This document shows positions 6,135-7,025 of a stretch of 7,025 nt of DNA, piece by piece. Within the stretch, counting starts at the first letter, position 1, and each line of letters opens with the position of its first letter. Location of the stretch: assembly GCA_028875175.1 (NCBI GenBank), contig JAPPFO010000309.1:1-7025 (forward strand), read 5' to 3'. The notes below the pieces were generated by a model. It had not been told where the DNA came from, did not search any database, and was given only the letters and a program-made list of their open reading frames with translations. The DNA comes from Chloroflexota bacterium. Lineage in GTDB: Bacteria > Chloroflexota > UBA11872. Position numbers and translations under genes: made by a program.

Positions 6135-7025
6135 TCACGCCTTCCTAAGGTCCACCGCCCCCTCTGCCGCCAACTCCGCGATCACCGACCCCACGATGGG
6201 CCGTAGCGCCGCAGCGTCCGTCGGCACACTCTGGGCAAACCGCGTTGCCATAGCCTGCGCCACATCCGCCCCGCTTCGCGTGCCGTCTATCAGGTTCAGA
6301 ACCGACAGCGTGGGCAGCGACAACAGGATCTCCTGCTTGTCCCCGTTCGCCGACCCCGGAACGGCCACCCGCGTCACCGGCCGCAAGCCCGTCTCCGTCT
6401 CCTGCATCCACGCCCGAACATCCGCCCCCGCCACAAACGCCGGCGTTCCCGCCAGCGCCTGTTCCGGCGTCACCGCAACGCTGGGCCGCGCCTTCAGAGC
6501 CTCCTCCTTCGGCTCCGCAATCCTGGTCGCGTCATCACCCGCCAGCGCCTCATACGTCACCGCCAACTGCCCCGGCGTGAACCCGCCCATATATCGAATC
6601 GACTCTTCCGGCGCCTCCCGGGTCAGGCCCGACGAAATGAATACAAACGCCTGCCGCAGCGAGAGATTTTGGCTCGGATCCACCAGCCGGTGCGCCGTCC
6701 AGAACCACGACTCCTGCAATCGCTGTCCGTGGTACCAGTGATTCGCCATGTCGACGAAGTCGTTCGCTTGCTCCAGGTAGCCCTCCTGGTACCAGTTCAT
6801 CGCCAGTTTGTTCAGGTCTGGAGCCTCCAGCGACGTCCGAATCGCCTTTGTGGCCCGTAGCACTCCCTGCAGCGCCAGCGCAATGCCGGAAGCCAGGATC
6901 GGATCCACAAAACACGCCGCGTCCCCCACCAGCAGATACCCCGGCCCGTGAAACCGCTTACAGATAAACGACCAGTCCGACACGATGTCGAAATCCCCCG
7001 CCCACCGCCCGCCCTCCAGTAACTC
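6135..7025 (-). CDS. Flavin-dependent halogenase-like FAD oxidoreductase, C-terminal part (5' end outside window)
   Basis: The frame is open to the window edge, giving 296 visible residues before TGA at 6135-6137. The GTG at 6983 is internal, because coding continues upstream (ELLEGGRWAGDFDI). The motif GPGYLLVG followed by DAACFVDPILASG (about 6885-6947) is the second FAD-contacting block of flavin monooxygenases and flavin-dependent halogenases (LVGDAA plus the xxDPxxSSG type). The later ESWFWTAHRLVDPS and AFVFISSGL resemble the middle of halogenases acting on pyrrole or phenolic substrates. The N-terminal GxGxxG, the catalytic Lys and the WxWxIP motif would be off-window, so halogenation is unproven; a geranylgeranyl reductase-like or other FAD monooxygenase is possible. 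The last 65 residues (bases 6138-6332, around LNLIDGTRSGADVA to ELAAEGAVDL) look like an added PqqD-type winged-helix domain, joined by a linker rich in Ala, Pro and Thr. Downstream is a decayed transposase. Confidence 0.78.
   Translation of the reverse strand, partial: ELLEGGRWAGDFDIVSDWSFICKRFHGPGYLLVGDAACFVDPILASGIALALQGVLRATKAIRTSLEAPDLNKLAMNWYQEGYLEQANDFVDMANHWYHGQRLQESWFWTAHRLVDPSQNLSLRQAFVFISSGLTREAPEESIRYMGGFTPGQLAVTYEALAGDDATRIAEPKEEALKARPSVAVTPEQALAGTPAFVAGADVRAWMQETETGLRPVTRVAVPGSANGDKQEILLSLPTLSVLNLIDGTRSGADVAQAMATRFAQSVPTDAAALRPIVGSVIAELAAEGAVDLRKA

Overview
The window is GC-rich (by eye, roughly two-thirds G+C). Its genes use mostly C- or G-ending codons, and GTG starts are common. 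This fits a free-living GC-rich bacterium. The mix of genes (membrane-anchored endonuclease/exonuclease/phosphatase protein, flavin halogenase-like oxidoreductase, xylose-isomerase-like sugar enzyme) is of a kind I associate with Planctomycetota, Chloroflexota or Acidobacteriota. No marker here fixes the phylum. I see no rRNA, tRNA, CRISPR array, origin or phage gene.

Layout. (1) Positions 1-1538, plus strand: the C-terminal part of an aldo/keto reductase, cut by the window edge, followed 2 nt later by a xylose-isomerase-like TIM-barrel sugar isomerase/epimerase. The pair looks like an operon for sugar or polyol conversion. (2) Positions 1535-5259, minus strand: a tight three-gene run read from right to left. 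It holds argininosuccinate synthase (argG), a 614-residue protein joining a polytopic membrane region to a C-terminal endonuclease/exonuclease/phosphatase domain, and a GNAT acetyltransferase. The first junction has a 3-nt gap and the second a 25-nt overlap, so co-transcription and translational coupling are likely. This operon meets the sugar operon tail to tail, and both last genes stop inside one shared CTAG. (3) Positions 5260-6134: a gene-poor stretch. Next to argG is a short leader with a G-quadruplex-type motif and a good ribosome binding site. Then comes a decayed IS5-family transposase (about 5373-5960) with deletions, frameshifts, an internal stop and a lost catalytic glutamate. The last 174 bases, before the next gene, hold nothing I recognise. 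(4) Positions 6135-7025, minus strand: the C-terminal part of a flavin-dependent halogenase-like oxidoreductase, cut by the window edge, with a C-terminal region resembling a PqqD-type winged helix.

How it fits together. argG supplies the penultimate step of arginine synthesis. The two genes behind it have no obvious arginine role and may simply share its promoter. The transposase relic separates the argG operon from the halogenase-like gene and shows that this junction was once a landing site. I see no complete new defence or mobile system. The points most worth following are the halogenase-like protein with its extra C-terminal domain, the membrane/phosphodiesterase-fold fusion behind argG, and the G-rich argG leader.
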